The notes: generated from the sequence alone by a model not told the origin. 64,000 nt of DNA from Planctomycetaceae bacterium (GCA_016125265.1 WGMC01000031.1:1-64000); one strand, 5' to 3'. Numbered from the stretch's first letter, positions 19,961 to 30,168 are shown. Made by a program: numbers and translations.

Positions 19961-20050
19961 GCGCGGCCCCGCCGCGTGCGCGGCCCCGCCGGGTGCGCGG
20001 CCCCGCCGGGTGCGCGGCCCCGCCGCGTGCGCGGGCCGGGTGCGCGGGCC
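19961..20050. repeat. 17-bp tandem repeat (GC minisatellite)
   Basis: Four units of GCGCGGCCCCGCCGSGT with a 17-base period, then shortened units (GCGCGGGCCGGGT, GCGCGGGCC). It begins 13 bases after the imuB stop. The remaining part of the 322-base gap to 20269 shows no gene and no clear promoter. Confidence 0.85.
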
Positions 20051-20269
20051 TCCTGGCCCGCCTTGTTGCGACGTCCCGATCCCGATGTGCGGTCTGTAGG
20101 GGCGCGGCCCCGTCCGCGCTCAAGGTGCGTAGGGCACGTGTCCAACGCAAGGTTGGCCACGAGCCACGCCCGCGCGCAGAATGGTCCTCGACGCCGCGCG
20201 CGCCTCGAGGAACATCGCTTCGGCGACGCAGGGGACCGGCGAGCGGCCAGTGACTCAAGGGGGAGAGCG

Positions 20270-22408
20270 ATGGCACGAGCTGGATCGATGACGCGGTGGA
20301 TCTTGGGCGCGGCGTTGGCCGCCGTCGCGCTCGTCGGCTCCTACCGGTGGGTGGGCCACTCGCCCGAGGGTGATTCGGCAACCGCATCGCCCGCGGCGGA
20401 ACCCGCGGCTCAGTTTGTTGCGGCCGCGCGCGACGAGCGCGCGGTCGCGCCACTTTCCCGGCCCGCGGGCGAGAGTCCGCGGGTCGCGGAGGCCAAACCC
20501 ATGGGCGTTGCGCACCTGGTGGACACGATGGGGCGGCCGCTCGCGGGGACAACGATCCAGACGGCGCACGACGGTGTGGCGAGCGAACGGTTGGTTGTTT
20601 TCGACGGGAGCTTCCCCGTGGCGAGCGAGGGCCGCTCCGCGCTGCGACTGCCGCCCGACTGGGACGTGGTCTCCGTGGATGGCCAAACGCCGGAGCCCGC
20701 CTCCGTGGCGGAGCTACCGCGCGCTTGGCTCGTGCATCGGGACGCGGTGGTGGTCGCCGCGTCGCTCGGCGATGTGGAGCTCACCTTCGTCGACCTGGTC
20801 GTGCCGGGCACGCTGCGCTCGGGCGCGGTTCATCTGAGCGCGGGAACCGGCGCGCCGCCGCGCTCCTTTCCCGTCGTTGACTCCAAGGCCTCGATCCGCG
20901 CGCCGAGCGGCGGCTACGACGTCTTCGTGGAACTGGCGGGGACGCTGCCGCAGGTGCTCGAGCGGGGTCAGCGGCTTCCCGTCGTCCGCGGCGTTCCGCA
21001 GCAGGCGGAGATCCTGGTGCTGTCCGAAACGGAGGAGGCGATCGGCCTCACACTCGGCAACGGTGTTCCGTTCGTCGGCAGTGTGGACGTGGCGTTTTTG
21101 CTCCGCGGCATCGCCCCGTTCCCGACCCGACGCTTCGACGTGGCGGGAGAGCTGCGGCTTTCGCGCGTGGACTTGCGCGGCGGGAAGGGGATCGCTTCGC
21201 TCGCGCAGCGGGAGTCCGAATCCTCGTCGGTGCTCCAGCGGGTGACGAGACTGCAAGCCGACGCGGAGATCCGCACGTTCGTCTGGACGGATGGAGCCAG
21301 CCTCGATCTCTCGCCGACGGACCTGCTGGCGGTTTCCCTGGACAGCGCCAAGCTGCCGTGGAAGGAGCTGCGTTCCGCGTCCCTGCGCGGCTGGGGCGAG
21401 CCCGAATCCGCAGCCGGCATCGCGGCGGTGCAGGACGGCTCCCTGTGGCACTGGCGGGACGTGGTGGCGGGGCCGTACCTCCTGGCCTTGCGCCACCCGA
21501 ACGGGCACTGGAACTACGAGACTCCGGTGGTGCTCGTGGGGGACGGTCAGGCGACGCCCGTCGACGTCACGGATCAAGTGGGTTGGGAAGAAGCGCTCCA
21601 CACGTGGAGCTTCGCGCCCGAACCTGGGCCCTCTTGGATCGAGAGCATCCCCTTCGCATCGCGCGCGGCGCGAGGACGGCGCCTCTTCGGCACAACGGAG
21701 TCGCCGACGGGGTTTCCGGTGTTCGTCCCTAAGGCCGAAGCGATGAGTTTGGGCGGCGAGATCGCCGCAGGAATGCTGCCGTCGGCCGTCGAAACCCAAC
21801 CCGGTGTCCACACGTTTTCCTCCTCCGTCGTGCGGGTGCGCTGCGAAACCGGGGACGGCAGGGCCTTCGGCAACGCGAGGGTGTGGGTGCAAAGTGGCAA
21901 CGCGGAAGTCGTACAGCGGGCCGACTTCCGCGGTGAGCTTTTGGTGGCCAACTGCGCGCCGGACGTGAACTTGTGGCTGCTCGGTCCGGGCGATGTGCCG
22001 ATTGGCGACATGCGGCTCCGGGCACCGAAGGACGGCGAACCCACGTCTCGTGGTGCTGCAAGGGAGCGTGTGGCAACGGAGCGTGCGGCAACGGAACGTG
22101 TGGCGACACTGCGCGCCGTCCGCACCGCGCGCGTCGTGGTGGCCGATACCGGCGACTTCCGGCGCGGGGAGCTCGTGCGACTGCATCTGCAGAGTGTGCC
22201 GGGGACCCGTGTCGAAGGACTTCTACCGCTTCCGGCGACTTTCGAGCGCTGGCTCGAATCGCCCGGTTCGGTCGCGTTGCACGAGGTCCCCGAGGGCGAA
22301 TACGTGCTGTCGGTCGCACCGGCGCGCGGGCAGGGACGTGAGGAGCGACGTGTGCACATCGCGGCGGGGGATCTCGTGCGTGTGTCGCTCTCCGATTCGA
22401 AGCCGTAG
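20270..22408 (+). CDS. Membrane-anchored extracytoplasmic protein of unknown function
   Basis: 712 residues. One N-terminal hydrophobic segment (WILGAALAAVALVGSY) serves as anchor or uncleaved signal, followed by a large beta-rich periplasmic part. Blocks such as GVAHLVDTMGRPLAGTTIQTAHDG and VVRVRCETGDGRAFGNARVWVQSGN resemble carboxypeptidase-regulatory-like folds. A tandem 15-base repeat near 22066-22110 encodes ERVAT-ERAAT-ERVAT, a local expansion. GGGAG lies five bases before the ATG at 20270; the frame is open further upstream across the minisatellite without coding character. Function not recognised. Confidence 0.6.
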   Translation: MARAGSMTRWILGAALAAVALVGSYRWVGHSPEGDSATASPAAEPAAQFVAAARDERAVAPLSRPAGESPRVAEAKPMGVAHLVDTMGRPLAGTTIQTAHDGVASERLVVFDGSFPVASEGRSALRLPPDWDVVSVDGQTPEPASVAELPRAWLVHRDAVVVAASLGDVELTFVDLVVPGTLRSGAVHLSAGTGAPPRSFPVVDSKASIRAPSGGYDVFVELAGTLPQVLERGQRLPVVRGVPQQAEILVLSETEEAIGLTLGNGVPFVGSVDVAFLLRGIAPFPTRRFDVAGELRLSRVDLRGGKGIASLAQRESESSSVLQRVTRLQADAEIRTFVWTDGASLDLSPTDLLAVSLDSAKLPWKELRSASLRGWGEPESAAGIAAVQDGSLWHWRDVVAGPYLLALRHPNGHWNYETPVVLVGDGQATPVDVTDQVGWEEALHTWSFAPEPGPSWIESIPFASRAARGRRLFGTTESPTGFPVFVPKAEAMSLGGEIAAGMLPSAVETQPGVHTFSSSVVRVRCETGDGRAFGNARVWVQSGNAEVVQRADFRGELLVANCAPDVNLWLLGPGDVPIGDMRLRAPKDGEPTSRGAARERVATERAATERVATLRAVRTARVVVADTGDFRRGELVRLHLQSVPGTRVEGLLPLPATFERWLESPGSVALHEVPEGEYVLSVAPARGQGREERRVHIAAGDLVRVSLSDSKP

Positions 22409-22415
22409 GCGCCGC

Positions 22416-23156
22416 TCAGCGCAGCGCCCACGCCACCACATCCAGGTGGTCGGCGTAGAGCAGGTGGTCGGGAGCCGCGCTCAAGTCGAAGCCGTGGCAC
22501 GCGCCCATCGTGTTGCGCTCGATCGTCGCGACGGCGCGCTGCAACGGCCACGGGCGGTGGTGGATCGGGCCTTCCCGAAGCTTTCCGCGACCGTTGGCGG
22601 CGACCAGCGAGTAGCGCTCGGTCAGCCAGTGCTCCAAGCTGCCGGGTTCCGCGACGAAACGATCGCCCACGGGGCCAAAGTCGGCCGCGAACTCCGCGGG
22701 CGGCGCGCCGCGGTGGATGCGTTCGCTCGTGTAGCGAAACCCCTCCGCGCGCGTCTCGATGTGCATGCGCGCGCGGAAGTAGGGCAGATGGAAGAGCGCG
22801 CGTGCGCCCCACACCGCCAACGCGCTCGCCGCATCGAGGCTGAAGAACCAGACCGCTCGCTGCCCGCGGAACAGGACGTAGGTGCGGACGTTCAACTCGG
22901 GGAACTGCCGCGCCGTCGGCATTCCGGGAAGCCGCCGGGGACCCACGGAGCGCATCTCGAACGGCACCACACCGACGTAGGCGCGCCCCGCGAACGTGTC
23001 GAGTTCGAGTCCCGCCGGCAGCCGTTCGGCGACGGCCGCGGCCGGGACTTCCCAGTGGGCAAACAGGAGCCCGTGCCAGGCCATGCGAAGGACCCAAGGG
23101 CCCGCGGGCCAGGGGGCGCTGCGGTGCGCGCGCGCGGCGAGGAACGCGAAGTCCAT
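22416..23156 (-). CDS. DUF2071 (YqjF-like) family protein
   Basis: 246 residues. The DUF2071 pattern is clear: WHGLLFAHWEVPAAAVAERLPAGLELDTFAGRAYVGVVPFEM, NVRTYVLFRGQRAVWFFSLDAASALAVWGAR, FHLPYFRARM, LTERYSLVA and HHRPWPLQRA. Biochemical function is not known for the family. The ATG at 23156 is at the normal N-terminus; the open frame upstream is low-complexity. A TACCGT about nine bases before the ATG could be a -10. Its stop is only seven bases from the stop of the preceding convergent gene. Confidence 0.8.
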   Translation of the reverse strand: MDFAFLAARAHRSAPWPAGPWVLRMAWHGLLFAHWEVPAAAVAERLPAGLELDTFAGRAYVGVVPFEMRSVGPRRLPGMPTARQFPELNVRTYVLFRGQRAVWFFSLDAASALAVWGARALFHLPYFRARMHIETRAEGFRYTSERIHRGAPPAEFAADFGPVGDRFVAEPGSLEHWLTERYSLVAANGRGKLREGPIHHRPWPLQRAVATIERNTMGACHGFDLSAAPDHLLYADHLDVVAWALR

Positions 23157-23337
23157 GGGCGCACCACGGTACCCACCCGGGGCTCCCACCCCCGGCGCGC
23201 TGGGCCGGGGCGCGGCTCCGCCCCGTCGCCGCGCGGAATCTGGCGGGGGACGCTTGCCCGAACGACGAACCCTGGGGTACCTACGAGGATTCCAGTCCGG
23301 TTCGGGGCGCCGACCGACGCCCCTCCCACTCCGCTCG

Positions 23338-25302
23338 ATGAATCCCCCCGAAGAGTCCACCCGGCGACTTGCCCCGGGCGCCGCCGCGACGCGTGCGGCC
23401 GGTCTCTGGTTGCGCGGCCTGGCGATCGGGGCGGCCGGGGCGGCGGCGGCGCTATTCGAGCTGACCCACGCCGTCGCGCTGGGGGAGCGGCCCGGATTCG
23501 GCTACGGATCCTTGGCGGTCCTTTTGGCGCTCGCGGCTTCGGCGGCCGTGGCCCTCGTCGGGGCGTGGCTGCCGCGGCCGGTCGGGCTGGCCCTGTGGAG
23601 CGCGGCCGCCGGCGCCCTCGTGCTGGAGCCCTTCTGGGCCGCATGCCTGTTCCTGTCGGTGGCGGTCGCCCTGGCGCTAGGCCGGGTCGAGCGCGCCCCG
23701 CCCCTGGCCGCGGGATGGATGGTGGGCGGGGGACTCGCGGCGTTCTTGCTGCTGGTCCCACGGGAATGGCGCGAACCCGCGACCGTGCTGGTCCTCCCGT
23801 TGTGTCTGGCGTTGGGTGCGATCCTGCTCGGGGGAGCGCTCGCGCGGCTGCCGCGACCGGCCCTGCTCGCGCTGGCGGTCCTTGGGGTGGTGGGGCTGGC
23901 CTCGCGCCCCCAGTTCGTGGCCCACGTCGCCTTCGCGCAGGGCATGGGGCCGCAGCCGGCCACACGCGCGGCGGGCGAGGTGCCCCACGTGTTCGTGCTG
24001 GTGCTCGACACCGTGCGCGCGGACCATCTCTCGGTCTATGGGTACGAGCGCGACACGACACCGCGCCTCGCGCAGCTCCTGTCCGACCGCCCGGGCGCGC
24101 GGCTCTATCCCTTCGCCTTTTCGAACGGCACGTGGACGGTGCCCTCGCACGCGACGCTGTTCAGCGGGCTCTTGCCTTCGCAGCACCGCTGCGACTTCGG
24201 CGTGAGCGGCCCGGGTGGCTTCGAGCTGACTGCGCCGCGTGTGCTTGCGGAGGCATTCGGTGCGGGCGGCTGGGCCACGGCGTGTGTGTTCGCGAACTTC
24301 TGGCTGACCAAGGTTCCCGGATTCGAGCGCGGTTTCGAGCACTACGAGTACGTGCCCCATCCGATGGGGCTGGGGCTCTTCGGCGAAGCCCTGCGGCGCC
24401 GGCTGGTGCCATCGTTGCGCGCCGCGAAGGTGGTGGGTGGTGCGCTCGCGCCCGACGTCAACCGGGCGGTGCTCGAGGCCTTCGACGCCGTCGGCGATCG
24501 GCCGCGCTTCCTGGTCGCGAACTACACCGACCCCCATTCCCCGTACGTGCCGCCGTACCGGTTCCGCGGTGCGTTCGCGCCCTGGAGCCCGCGCGAGATC
24601 CCGCGCTACCTGTCGGTGCGTCTGCCAGAGGCGGAGCTGCGACGACTGGAAGCGCGTTACGACGAGGAGATCCTGGCGCTGGACCACTCCATCGGCGAGC
24701 TGTTCGACGAGCTCGACCGGCGCGGCGAACTGGATCGTTCGTGGGTGATCGTCACGTCGGACCACGGCGAGGCGTTTGGCGAACACGGTGTGACCGAACA
24801 CGGCACCACGGTGCACAACTCCGTCACACGTGTGCCGCTCCTGATCTTTCCGCCGGCGGGCGAAACCGTGCCAGTGCCCGCGGGTCCGGTGTCACTCGTC
24901 GACGTGGCGGCCACCCTCGCCGGTATCGCCGGGGCTGAGCTCGGCGGCCCGGGGCGCGATCTGCGCCGCGACGACGGCACGGGCGGCACTGCGGTGCTCG
25001 AGTTCTTCGGCGATCCGAACAAGGCGCGCCAACACGGCGCGCTGGCCGGTGTGCCGGCGAAGGTGGGGATCCAGGGCACCGACAAACTGATCCGCTACGC
25101 CAAGCGGGCCGAGCTCTACGACATCGCAAAAGACCCCGCGGAGACGAACGACCTGTTGCCCAGCGAACCGGCGCGCGGCGAAGCGCTCGAATCGCTGCTG
25201 CCCGACTGGGACATGCAGCCGCCCGCCGATCTGGACTGGTCTTCGATCCTCGAGCCGAAGGACCTGGCGCGCCTGCGCGCGATGGGTTACCTCGGGAACT
25301 GA
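23338..25302 (+). CDS. Membrane sulfatase-fold (alkaline phosphatase superfamily) enzyme
   Basis: 654 residues. Roughly residues 15-210 hold six or seven hydrophobic helices; the remainder is a sulfatase-type catalytic domain. Metal motif LDTVRADHLSVYGYERDTTP, active-site loop NGTWTVPSHATLFSG, NYTDPHSPY, and IVTSDHGEAFGEHG with a nearby HGTTVHNSVTRVPLLI are in the standard order. The position usually held by Cys or Ser (modified to formylglycine) is Thr (TVPSH), as in LtaS- and EptA-like enzymes, so it may transfer or hydrolyse phosphate esters on lipids or polymers. Start ATG 23338. Substrate unknown. Confidence 0.75.
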   Translation: MNPPEESTRRLAPGAAATRAAGLWLRGLAIGAAGAAAALFELTHAVALGERPGFGYGSLAVLLALAASAAVALVGAWLPRPVGLALWSAAAGALVLEPFWAACLFLSVAVALALGRVERAPPLAAGWMVGGGLAAFLLLVPREWREPATVLVLPLCLALGAILLGGALARLPRPALLALAVLGVVGLASRPQFVAHVAFAQGMGPQPATRAAGEVPHVFVLVLDTVRADHLSVYGYERDTTPRLAQLLSDRPGARLYPFAFSNGTWTVPSHATLFSGLLPSQHRCDFGVSGPGGFELTAPRVLAEAFGAGGWATACVFANFWLTKVPGFERGFEHYEYVPHPMGLGLFGEALRRRLVPSLRAAKVVGGALAPDVNRAVLEAFDAVGDRPRFLVANYTDPHSPYVPPYRFRGAFAPWSPREIPRYLSVRLPEAELRRLEARYDEEILALDHSIGELFDELDRRGELDRSWVIVTSDHGEAFGEHGVTEHGTTVHNSVTRVPLLIFPPAGETVPVPAGPVSLVDVAATLAGIAGAELGGPGRDLRRDDGTGGTAVLEFFGDPNKARQHGALAGVPAKVGIQGTDKLIRYAKRAELYDIAKDPAETNDLLPSEPARGEALESLLPDWDMQPPADLDWSSILEPKDLARLRAMGYLGN

Positions 25303-25436
25303 ATCGCCCCGAGACGGGCCGCGAGCGCGCACCCGCCGCGCGGTGCATCGTCGGGGGCACCCGCAAATGGGATCCCCCCGAAGGCGCATGGCGCGGGTCG
25401 ACCCGTGCGTCTCGACTCTCCCCCCCGCTGTCCACG

Positions 25437-28400
25437 ATGAAGGTCAAACTGCTCCTCGTCGCCGCTCTGGTGTCGTTCGGTCTCGTGTGCGCCTGGCTGC
25501 TGTTCTTCGATGGCGGCGGCGAGGGGCGAGGCGGAGCAGTGGTTGGGATCGACGGTCCCGGGGCCGAAGCCGCGGCCGCGCCGGGTGGGCCCGCGGCCCT
25601 GAAAGGCGCGTCCCAGGGCGACGCGCCGCCAGCGGTTGCCGCGCAGGCAGACGGGGCCGACAACAAACGCGCCGCCCTCGCCACCGAGGCCCCGCTCCCC
25701 ACGTGGCCAGAGTCCGAAACCCGCTGGTTGTCCGTGCAAGTGGTGTTCCCACCGCGCACCCCGCGGACGGAGCGTGCCTTCGTGGTGGCCATCGATGACG
25801 ATCTGCGCCCGAATGCGCTCCATGGGCCCGCTGGTCCGTTCGCCGCGCTCCTGGAGGGCCGCGAAGTGCGCCGCGTGAGGCACGTCCTGGCCGGCGCCGA
25901 GGTCCTCGAGGACGGCACGGCGCGCCTGGCTCTGCCACCCGAAACGACGTGGGTCAACCTGGCCGTGGGCGGGGACTACGTCTTCACTCCGGCACTCGTG
26001 CTCGTCGAGCTGTCCGCCGCCGTGGAACCCGTGCAACTTCGCCCGACCCTCGGCGCGCGGATCTCGGGAACGCTCCTCGCGCCATCGCGCGAGGCCGTCT
26101 CGGGCACGAAGGTCGCGCTGGAATGGGCCACGGAATCCAACCTGCGCATCGGGGGCGCGCGCCGCGCTCCGCTGGACCGCGAACAGACCACCGGCGGCGA
26201 CGGCGGATTCGATTTCCGAGCCGTTCCGGTGGGACAGGCGATGCTCGTGTCCACGGACGAGGGGCCGTTCGCCCGTCACTTCCGTTCGGATCTAGCTCCG
26301 GAACCGGGGGAACACCTGCAGATCGAGTTCTCGCTCCTGGCCGGGGCGACCTTGCGCGGGCGCGTGGTCGACGAAGACGGCGTTTCGATCGCGGAGGCCG
26401 AGGTCGAAGCCCTCGGTCGGGAGTTCCTCGGCAATCCGACCGAACGACTGCGTTCGGCGACGAGCGATGCGGACGGACGCTTCGAACTGACTGGAATCAC
26501 CCCGGGCCCGACTTGGCTTCAGGTCGAGCGCGAGGGCTACCAGGAGCACCTCGGTCAGAAGCTCGAGTTGGCCGACGGCCAAGTCCTTCCGTTGCCCGAT
26601 CTCGTGCTGACGAGGGGGCATTCCCTGGCCGGTCTCATCGCGTTCCCAGGCGGAGGCCCCGCGGCCGGAGCGCGTGTCTCCGTCGCGCCCGACATGGGAG
26701 AGAACCTCGCCGGATCGCCGATGGACCCGCGGTCCTTTGCGGGCGCGGGCAACCGAGCGGTCGCCGACGAACTCGGTGCCTTTCGGATCGCGGGCCTGGG
26801 GACGGGACCCTGGTCGGTGACCGTGGAGCTCGAACGGGACGTCGAGTCCGAAGCCGGAACCGGCGAGGGCAAGACGACCACATGGACGGCCCATCGAGCG
26901 TTGGTGCGGGCGCCGAGCGATGATCTCTCGATCGTGTTGGAGGCCGCGCTCCACCTCATCGGCGAGGTGGTCGACGGCGAAGGACTCCCGATCACGGCGT
27001 TCACGGTGCGCGGCGAACTCGCGGGCAGCCAGTGGTACATGCCCCCGAGCGCAAGCAAGGACGAGGCGTTCGAGTCCGCGGACGGGCGTTTCCTGCTCGA
27101 CGGTTTGCGTTCGGGAAAGTGGACGTTCTTCGCGGAGGCCGACGGCCGTGCCCGCTCGGAGGAGATCGAGCTCGAGCTCCCTGTCGATGGGGAGCAACGT
27201 TTTGTGTTGCTGCGCGCGGTATCCCTCGCGGGTCGGGTCCTCGACCCCAATGGCGAGCCCGCGGGGGGCGCCGAAGTGAGCAAGGAACTCGAAGGTGTCG
27301 AAGTTTTCGAGGCCATGCAGGGCCGCGGCGACTGGCCAAGGGCGACGAGCGACGAGGGCGGCGCGTTTCGTCTGGAGGGTGTCGCTCCCGGCGGTGTGTC
27401 CATCGTCGCCAAGAAGGACGGTTTCGCGCCGAGCATCGTGCAGACCCACAGCCTCGCCGAGGGTGAACAGCTCGCCGATCTCGTCTTGACCCTGCGCCGC
27501 GGCGGAACGATCACGGGCGAAGTGCTCGACAAAACGGGCAAACCCGCCGCGGAGTGCATGGTGATCCTGCAGATGCCGACCATGGAAGAGCGCCGCTTCT
27601 CGAAAACCGACGGCCAGGGCCGTTTCGCCGAAGCTGCGCTCAAGCCGGGATCCTGGCAGGTGCAGGCATTCCCCGGGCTGAGCTCCCTGACTTCCGAAGA
27701 CGGCGGCGCGGTGGACCAGATGGCGCTGATGCAGGCGCTCTTGATGACCAGTGTCGAACTCGGCGACGAGGCCACCGAACACGTGGTGCTCGGGACGCCA
27801 CCCGCCAACCCGGTGCGTGTGCGCGGCCGGGTCTCCGTCGGCGACGAACCGATCGCCGGGATGGTCGTCAGCTTCCTTCCCGAAGGCAGCAAGGGGCTGG
27901 ATGGTCTCGAGATCGTCGACACCAAGCGCGACGGCACCTACGAGGTGGAGTTGTCCGAGCCGGGCGACTACCTGGTCACCGTGCAGTCCCTGGGCACGGC
28001 CGGGGACCAGACCAGTGTCGAGTCGCGGCATGTGATCCCCGCGGCCGAGGAGCACCGCCTGGACATCGCGCTTCCCCTCGGCCGCATCACCGGTCGTGTC
28101 ACTGGCCCCGATCGCCAGCCGATCGCGGACGCCCGCGTGAGCCTCAGCAGGCAATCCGGCCAGGTCTTTGGAACCATTGCTGGCGGGAACTACTCCGAAA
28201 CCCGCACGGCCGCGGACGGCACCTACGAGCTCCTCTACCTGAGTCCTGCCGAATACACGGTCGCGGCAGGTGGAGCCGTGGCCGGGGGGCTGTTCGGCTC
28301 CTCGAAGCAGGCCCTCGGCCGCAAGGTCCAAACCGTGCAGGTCGCGGAGGGCGCGACCGCGAGGGTCGACTTCCAGTTGGCGACCCCCGGGAAACTTGTC

Positions 28401-28931
28401 GGGATGGTTCGGGATCGCTCCGGCAACCCGGTTTCCGAGGCCGCCATCTTCGTCCGCGACGCCGATGGTTGGCTGCTCGAGCTGATCTCCGTGCAAGCGA
28501 CAGGCGCTTCGGGCAAGTTCGAGTACGACGGCCTGGCGCCAGGGGAGTACAGCGTGGTCGCGCGCGCCGGATCCCAGAGTTCCCCGGTCACCGAACGGGT
28601 CACCGTGCGGTCGGGCGAAACCACCGAAGTCGACATCGCCGTCGACGCGGGCACGATGCTGCTGGTTTCCCTGACCGATACCACGGGCGCAGACATTCGC
28701 TCGAGCGTCAGCGTGCGCGACGAGCGCGGACACGAGGTGAACGGCATGCTCAGCATCACCGAGTTGGTCCGGCGGATGACAGGCGGCTCCGACCCGAGTG
28801 TGCAGCGTGTGGGCCCATTGCCCCCGGGAACCTACGAAGTGCGCGCAGTCGCCGAGGACGGGCGCAGCACGACGCGTTCGGTGACACTCAACGGCCAGGA
28901 AGAGCGCAGCCTCAAACTGCGCCTGAAGTAG
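25437..28931 (+). CDS. Large protein of carboxypeptidase-regulatory-like repeats
   Basis: 1164 residues with one N-terminal membrane anchor (LLLVAALVSFGLVCAWLLFF) and then about ten Ig-like beta-sandwich repeats of the CarboxypepD_reg type. Recurrent elements are 'GRVVDEDGVSIAEAEVEAL...SDADGRFELTGITPGPTWLQVEREGY', 'GRVLDPNGEPAGGAEVSKEL', 'GEVLDKTGKPAAECMV', 'GRVTGPDRQPIADARVSL' and 'GMVRDRSGNPVSEAAIFV'. Such proteins are extracellular or periplasmic adhesion or stalk modules; no enzyme domain is present. It starts 134 bases after the sulfatase-like gene on the same strand and is followed at 25 bases by a VCBS protein, so a shared surface function is possible. Confidence 0.75.
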   Translation: MKVKLLLVAALVSFGLVCAWLLFFDGGGEGRGGAVVGIDGPGAEAAAAPGGPAALKGASQGDAPPAVAAQADGADNKRAALATEAPLPTWPESETRWLSVQVVFPPRTPRTERAFVVAIDDDLRPNALHGPAGPFAALLEGREVRRVRHVLAGAEVLEDGTARLALPPETTWVNLAVGGDYVFTPALVLVELSAAVEPVQLRPTLGARISGTLLAPSREAVSGTKVALEWATESNLRIGGARRAPLDREQTTGGDGGFDFRAVPVGQAMLVSTDEGPFARHFRSDLAPEPGEHLQIEFSLLAGATLRGRVVDEDGVSIAEAEVEALGREFLGNPTERLRSATSDADGRFELTGITPGPTWLQVEREGYQEHLGQKLELADGQVLPLPDLVLTRGHSLAGLIAFPGGGPAAGARVSVAPDMGENLAGSPMDPRSFAGAGNRAVADELGAFRIAGLGTGPWSVTVELERDVESEAGTGEGKTTTWTAHRALVRAPSDDLSIVLEAALHLIGEVVDGEGLPITAFTVRGELAGSQWYMPPSASKDEAFESADGRFLLDGLRSGKWTFFAEADGRARSEEIELELPVDGEQRFVLLRAVSLAGRVLDPNGEPAGGAEVSKELEGVEVFEAMQGRGDWPRATSDEGGAFRLEGVAPGGVSIVAKKDGFAPSIVQTHSLAEGEQLADLVLTLRRGGTITGEVLDKTGKPAAECMVILQMPTMEERRFSKTDGQGRFAEAALKPGSWQVQAFPGLSSLTSEDGGAVDQMALMQALLMTSVELGDEATEHVVLGTPPANPVRVRGRVSVGDEPIAGMVVSFLPEGSKGLDGLEIVDTKRDGTYEVELSEPGDYLVTVQSLGTAGDQTSVESRHVIPAAEEHRLDIALPLGRITGRVTGPDRQPIADARVSLSRQSGQVFGTIAGGNYSETRTAADGTYELLYLSPAEYTVAAGGAVAGGLFGSSKQALGRKVQTVQVAEGATARVDFQLATPGKLVGMVRDRSGNPVSEAAIFVRDADGWLLELISVQATGASGKFEYDGLAPGEYSVVARAGSQSSPVTERVTVRSGETTEVDIAVDAGTMLLVSLTDTTGADIRSSVSVRDERGHEVNGMLSITELVRRMTGGSDPSVQRVGPLPPGTYEVRAVAEDGRSTTRSVTLNGQEERSLKLRLK

Positions 28932-28956
28932 GAAGCCCGCGGGCCCCGATCCAACC

Positions 28957-30168
28957 ATGAAGCACTACGCGCTGCTTTTGCTCGGAATTGTCGCCGCTTC
29001 GCCCAACGACGCGCCGCTCTGGCGCGACGTCACGGCGGAGAACCTTCCGCCCAAGGATTCGGTCGGGCGCAACAGCATGGATGTCGAGGCCGCCGACTTT
29101 GACGGCGACGGCGATCTCGATCTGTTCGTCGCCGAAGAGTTCCTGCCCAACAAGATCCTGCGCAACGAAGGTGGGGGAAGGTTCGTCGATGAGTCGAACC
29201 TGTTGCCGCCGCTCGAGACTGAGAGGCTCGGCCAGGGGCCGAAGGGGCACGACAGCGAAGACGTCTCGGTCGCCGACTTCGACGGCGACGGTCGGCTCGA
29301 CCTCGTGTTCGTCTCCGAGGACGACGTCAAACTCGGACGCAAGAACGTGCACGAGTACTACCGCGGCACCGCCGAGGGTGGGTTCGTGCGTGTGTTCGAC
29401 GCGCTGCCCGACAGCGAAGCGAACGCGGTCGCGCACGCGGACCTCAACGGCGACGGGCGGCCTGAGTTGTTCTTGTCTGGCGCGGGCCAGGACCTATTGC
29501 TGATCAACGACGGGAAGGGCGGATTCCAGGACGAGAGCGGCGCGCGCCTGCCGCGCGAAGCGGCGACGGGGCAGGACGCGGAGTTCTGCGACGTCGACGG
29601 CGATGGGGATTTCGATCTTGTGCTTGCGCTCGAGGGCGGTCACGCGCTGTGGACCAACGATGGCAAAGCGCACTACGTCGACGAAACCCGCGAGCGACTG
29701 CCGTGGATCGGCGCGCTCGTCGAAGCGCGCAAGGTCACCCCGGCCGACGTCGACGGCGACGGCGACCTCGACCTGTACTTCGCCCACGTCGGCTGGCAGG
29801 GCCGCGAGCCCCAGGACGTCCTGTACCTCAACGACGGCAAGGGAGTATTCGGCGACGTGACGAGCGCATGGCTGCCCGTCGAGCGGGAGACCACTGCGGA
29901 CGCCAAGTTCGCGGATCTGGACGGCGACGGTGACCTCGATCTCGTGCGCGCCAACCTGGGGCCGCTCTCGGTGTGGGAAAACGCGGGTGCTAAGTTCGTC
30001 GACGTCTCGAGCAAGTTCCTTGCAGAGGAGATCGTCGCGCAGCAACTGGCCCTCGAGTTGGCCGACTTCGACGGCGACGGGGCGATCGATCTCTACCTCG
30101 GATGCCTTGCCGGCCCGAACAAGGACGCGCGCAGCTTCGACCGCCTCTTCCTCGGCGCGAAGCCGTGA
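28957..30168 (+). CDS. Secreted VCBS/FG-GAP repeat protein
   Basis: 403 residues: a signal peptide (MKHYALLLLGIVAA), then six or seven repeats with calcium-binding loops of the type DFDGDGDLDLF (e.g. ADFDGDGDLDLFVAEEF, ADFDGDGRLDLVFVSED, CDVDGDGDFDLVLAL, ADVDGDGDLDLYFAH, ADLDGDGDLDLVRAN, ADFDGDGAIDLYLGC). This is a seven-bladed integrin-like propeller. It lies 25 bases after the regulatory-like repeat gene and 89 before the S41-like gene. Probably a secreted binding protein; partner unknown. Confidence 0.85.
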   Translation: MKHYALLLLGIVAASPNDAPLWRDVTAENLPPKDSVGRNSMDVEAADFDGDGDLDLFVAEEFLPNKILRNEGGGRFVDESNLLPPLETERLGQGPKGHDSEDVSVADFDGDGRLDLVFVSEDDVKLGRKNVHEYYRGTAEGGFVRVFDALPDSEANAVAHADLNGDGRPELFLSGAGQDLLLINDGKGGFQDESGARLPREAATGQDAEFCDVDGDGDFDLVLALEGGHALWTNDGKAHYVDETRERLPWIGALVEARKVTPADVDGDGDLDLYFAHVGWQGREPQDVLYLNDGKGVFGDVTSAWLPVERETTADAKFADLDGDGDLDLVRANLGPLSVWENAGAKFVDVSSKFLAEEIVAQQLALELADFDGDGAIDLYLGCLAGPNKDARSFDRLFLGAKP

